From an uncultured Spirochaetota bacterium (lineage in GTDB: Bacteria; Spirochaetota; UBA4802; UBA5368): 5,198 nucleotides of DNA. Of the stretch, positions 4,833-5,198 are shown one piece after another. The stretch lies in the NCBI GenBank assembly GCA_937864375.1, contig CALMJO010000345.1, positions 1-5,198 on the forward strand. Direction: 5' to 3'. Below the pieces are notes generated by a model. That model had not been told where the DNA came from, did not search any database, and saw only the letters and a list, made by a program, of their open reading frames with translations. The translations under genes were made by a program, and so were the position numbers. Positions within the stretch are counted from its first letter, which is position 1, and every line of letters starts with the position of its first letter.

Positions 4833-5198
4833 ATGCACCCTCCATCGCCTTCCTGAGCTCGCGCCTCACGTCCTCGGGGTAGGGGAACCCGCCGCCAGGA
4901 CGGCCGTAGAAATGGATGCGCGCGTCCTTGTGGGCGGCTACCTGCACGTCGCGGAGCATCTGCCCCGTGTTCATCTCGATGACCAGCACGTTCTTTATGC
5001 GCGCCGAGTGCTCGTACACCTGCTTCTCGGGAAAGGGGAACACCGTGATGGGGCGCAGGAGGCCCGCTTTTATCCCCTCGGCGCGAAGCTCTCGGATCGT
5101 GGTCTTGGCCACGCGCGAGGGAGTACCGAAGGCGACGATCATCACCTCGGCGTCGTCCAGGTGCCATTCCTCGCACATGACCTCGTTCTCGCGGATCC
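4816..5198 (-). CDS. korA: 2-oxoacid:ferredoxin oxidoreductase, alpha subunit, C-terminal part (cut by window edge)
   Basis: Only the last 126 residues are visible; the frame stays open to the window edge. The segment matches the C-terminal part of Kor/Vor/Por alpha subunits (transketolase C-terminal-like domain): a Rossmann-like strand AEVMIVAFGTPSRVAK, then GIKAGLLRPITVFPFPEKQV, then NVLVIEMNTGQMLRDVQ, and a glycine-rich FYGRPGGGFPYPEDV near the end. An internal ATG at 5178 is not the true start, because codons for IRENEV precede it in frame and fit the domain. It overlaps the beta gene by 17 bases. The rest of the subunit, and probably a small ferredoxin-like delta gene, would lie beyond 5198. 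The symbol is provisional since vorB-type alpha subunits look alike here. Confidence 0.87.
   Translation of the reverse strand, partial: IRENEVMCEEWHLDDAEVMIVAFGTPSRVAKTTIRELRAEGIKAGLLRPITVFPFPEKQVYEHSARIKNVLVIEMNTGQMLRDVQVAAHKDARIHFYGRPGGGFPYPEDVRRELRKAMEGAYERSV

Noticed and set aside
4080..4838. GTG start at 4838 for the beta subunit
   Set aside because: It touches GGAGG with no spacing, while the ATG at 4832 has six bases between.
3960..4856. 298-codon plus-strand open frame opposite the beta subunit gene
   Set aside because: It is antisense to korB, whose thiamine diphosphate motif is complete. The translated composition is histidine- and arginine-rich, typical of a shadow frame.
1..5198. 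CRISPR array, tRNA or rRNA genes
   Set aside because: No regularly spaced repeats, no cloverleaf-like segment and no rRNA-like stretch were seen on either strand.

Overview
The window is GC-rich bacterial DNA (roughly 60-70% G+C in most genes). It comes from an anaerobic or facultatively anaerobic lifestyle, judged by a ferredoxin-dependent 2-oxoacid oxidoreductase operon. The taxon cannot be fixed from this sequence; a high-GC spirochaete or a deltaproteobacterium-like lineage would fit, at low confidence.

Layout, left to right. (a) 1-52 looks like the right end of an IS200/IS605-type TnpB element: two consecutive hairpins followed by GGTTCAC, the form of the 3' scaffold of a TnpB guide RNA. 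The tnpB gene would lie outside the window. (b) 53-341 is non-coding apart from candidate promoters. (c) 342-2189 (+) encodes a secreted DUF4140/DUF4139 protein of the MuiA (mucoidy inhibitor A) family. (d) 2190-2327 is a convergent gap with a long imperfect hairpin. (e) 2328-2945 (-) is a toxin-antitoxin pair: an AbrB/MazE-like antitoxin followed by a Doc (Fic-fold) toxin. It has its own promoter, overlapped by direct repeats. (f) 3024-5198 (-) is a 2-oxoacid:ferredoxin oxidoreductase operon transcribed alpha (partial), beta, gamma.

The most unusual item is inside the operon. Between the beta and gamma genes sits a 452-bp AT-rich block (3605-4056) holding one GxxExxY-family gene (PD-(D/E)XK-like fold). 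It is bounded by imperfect inverted repeats of about 40 bp. The inner end of one repeat reaches the start codon of the gene. Removing the block leaves an ordinary intergenic spacer of about 50 bp. This looks like a compact insertion cassette which, in the operon transcript, would be held in the loop of a long stem, reminiscent of intervening sequences in rRNA.

The oxidoreductase subunits would oxidatively decarboxylate a 2-oxoacid (2-oxoglutarate or branched-chain) to the acyl-CoA while reducing ferredoxin. The toxin-antitoxin module lies downstream in the same direction, with no clear terminator between, so it may receive readthrough as well as its own transcription.
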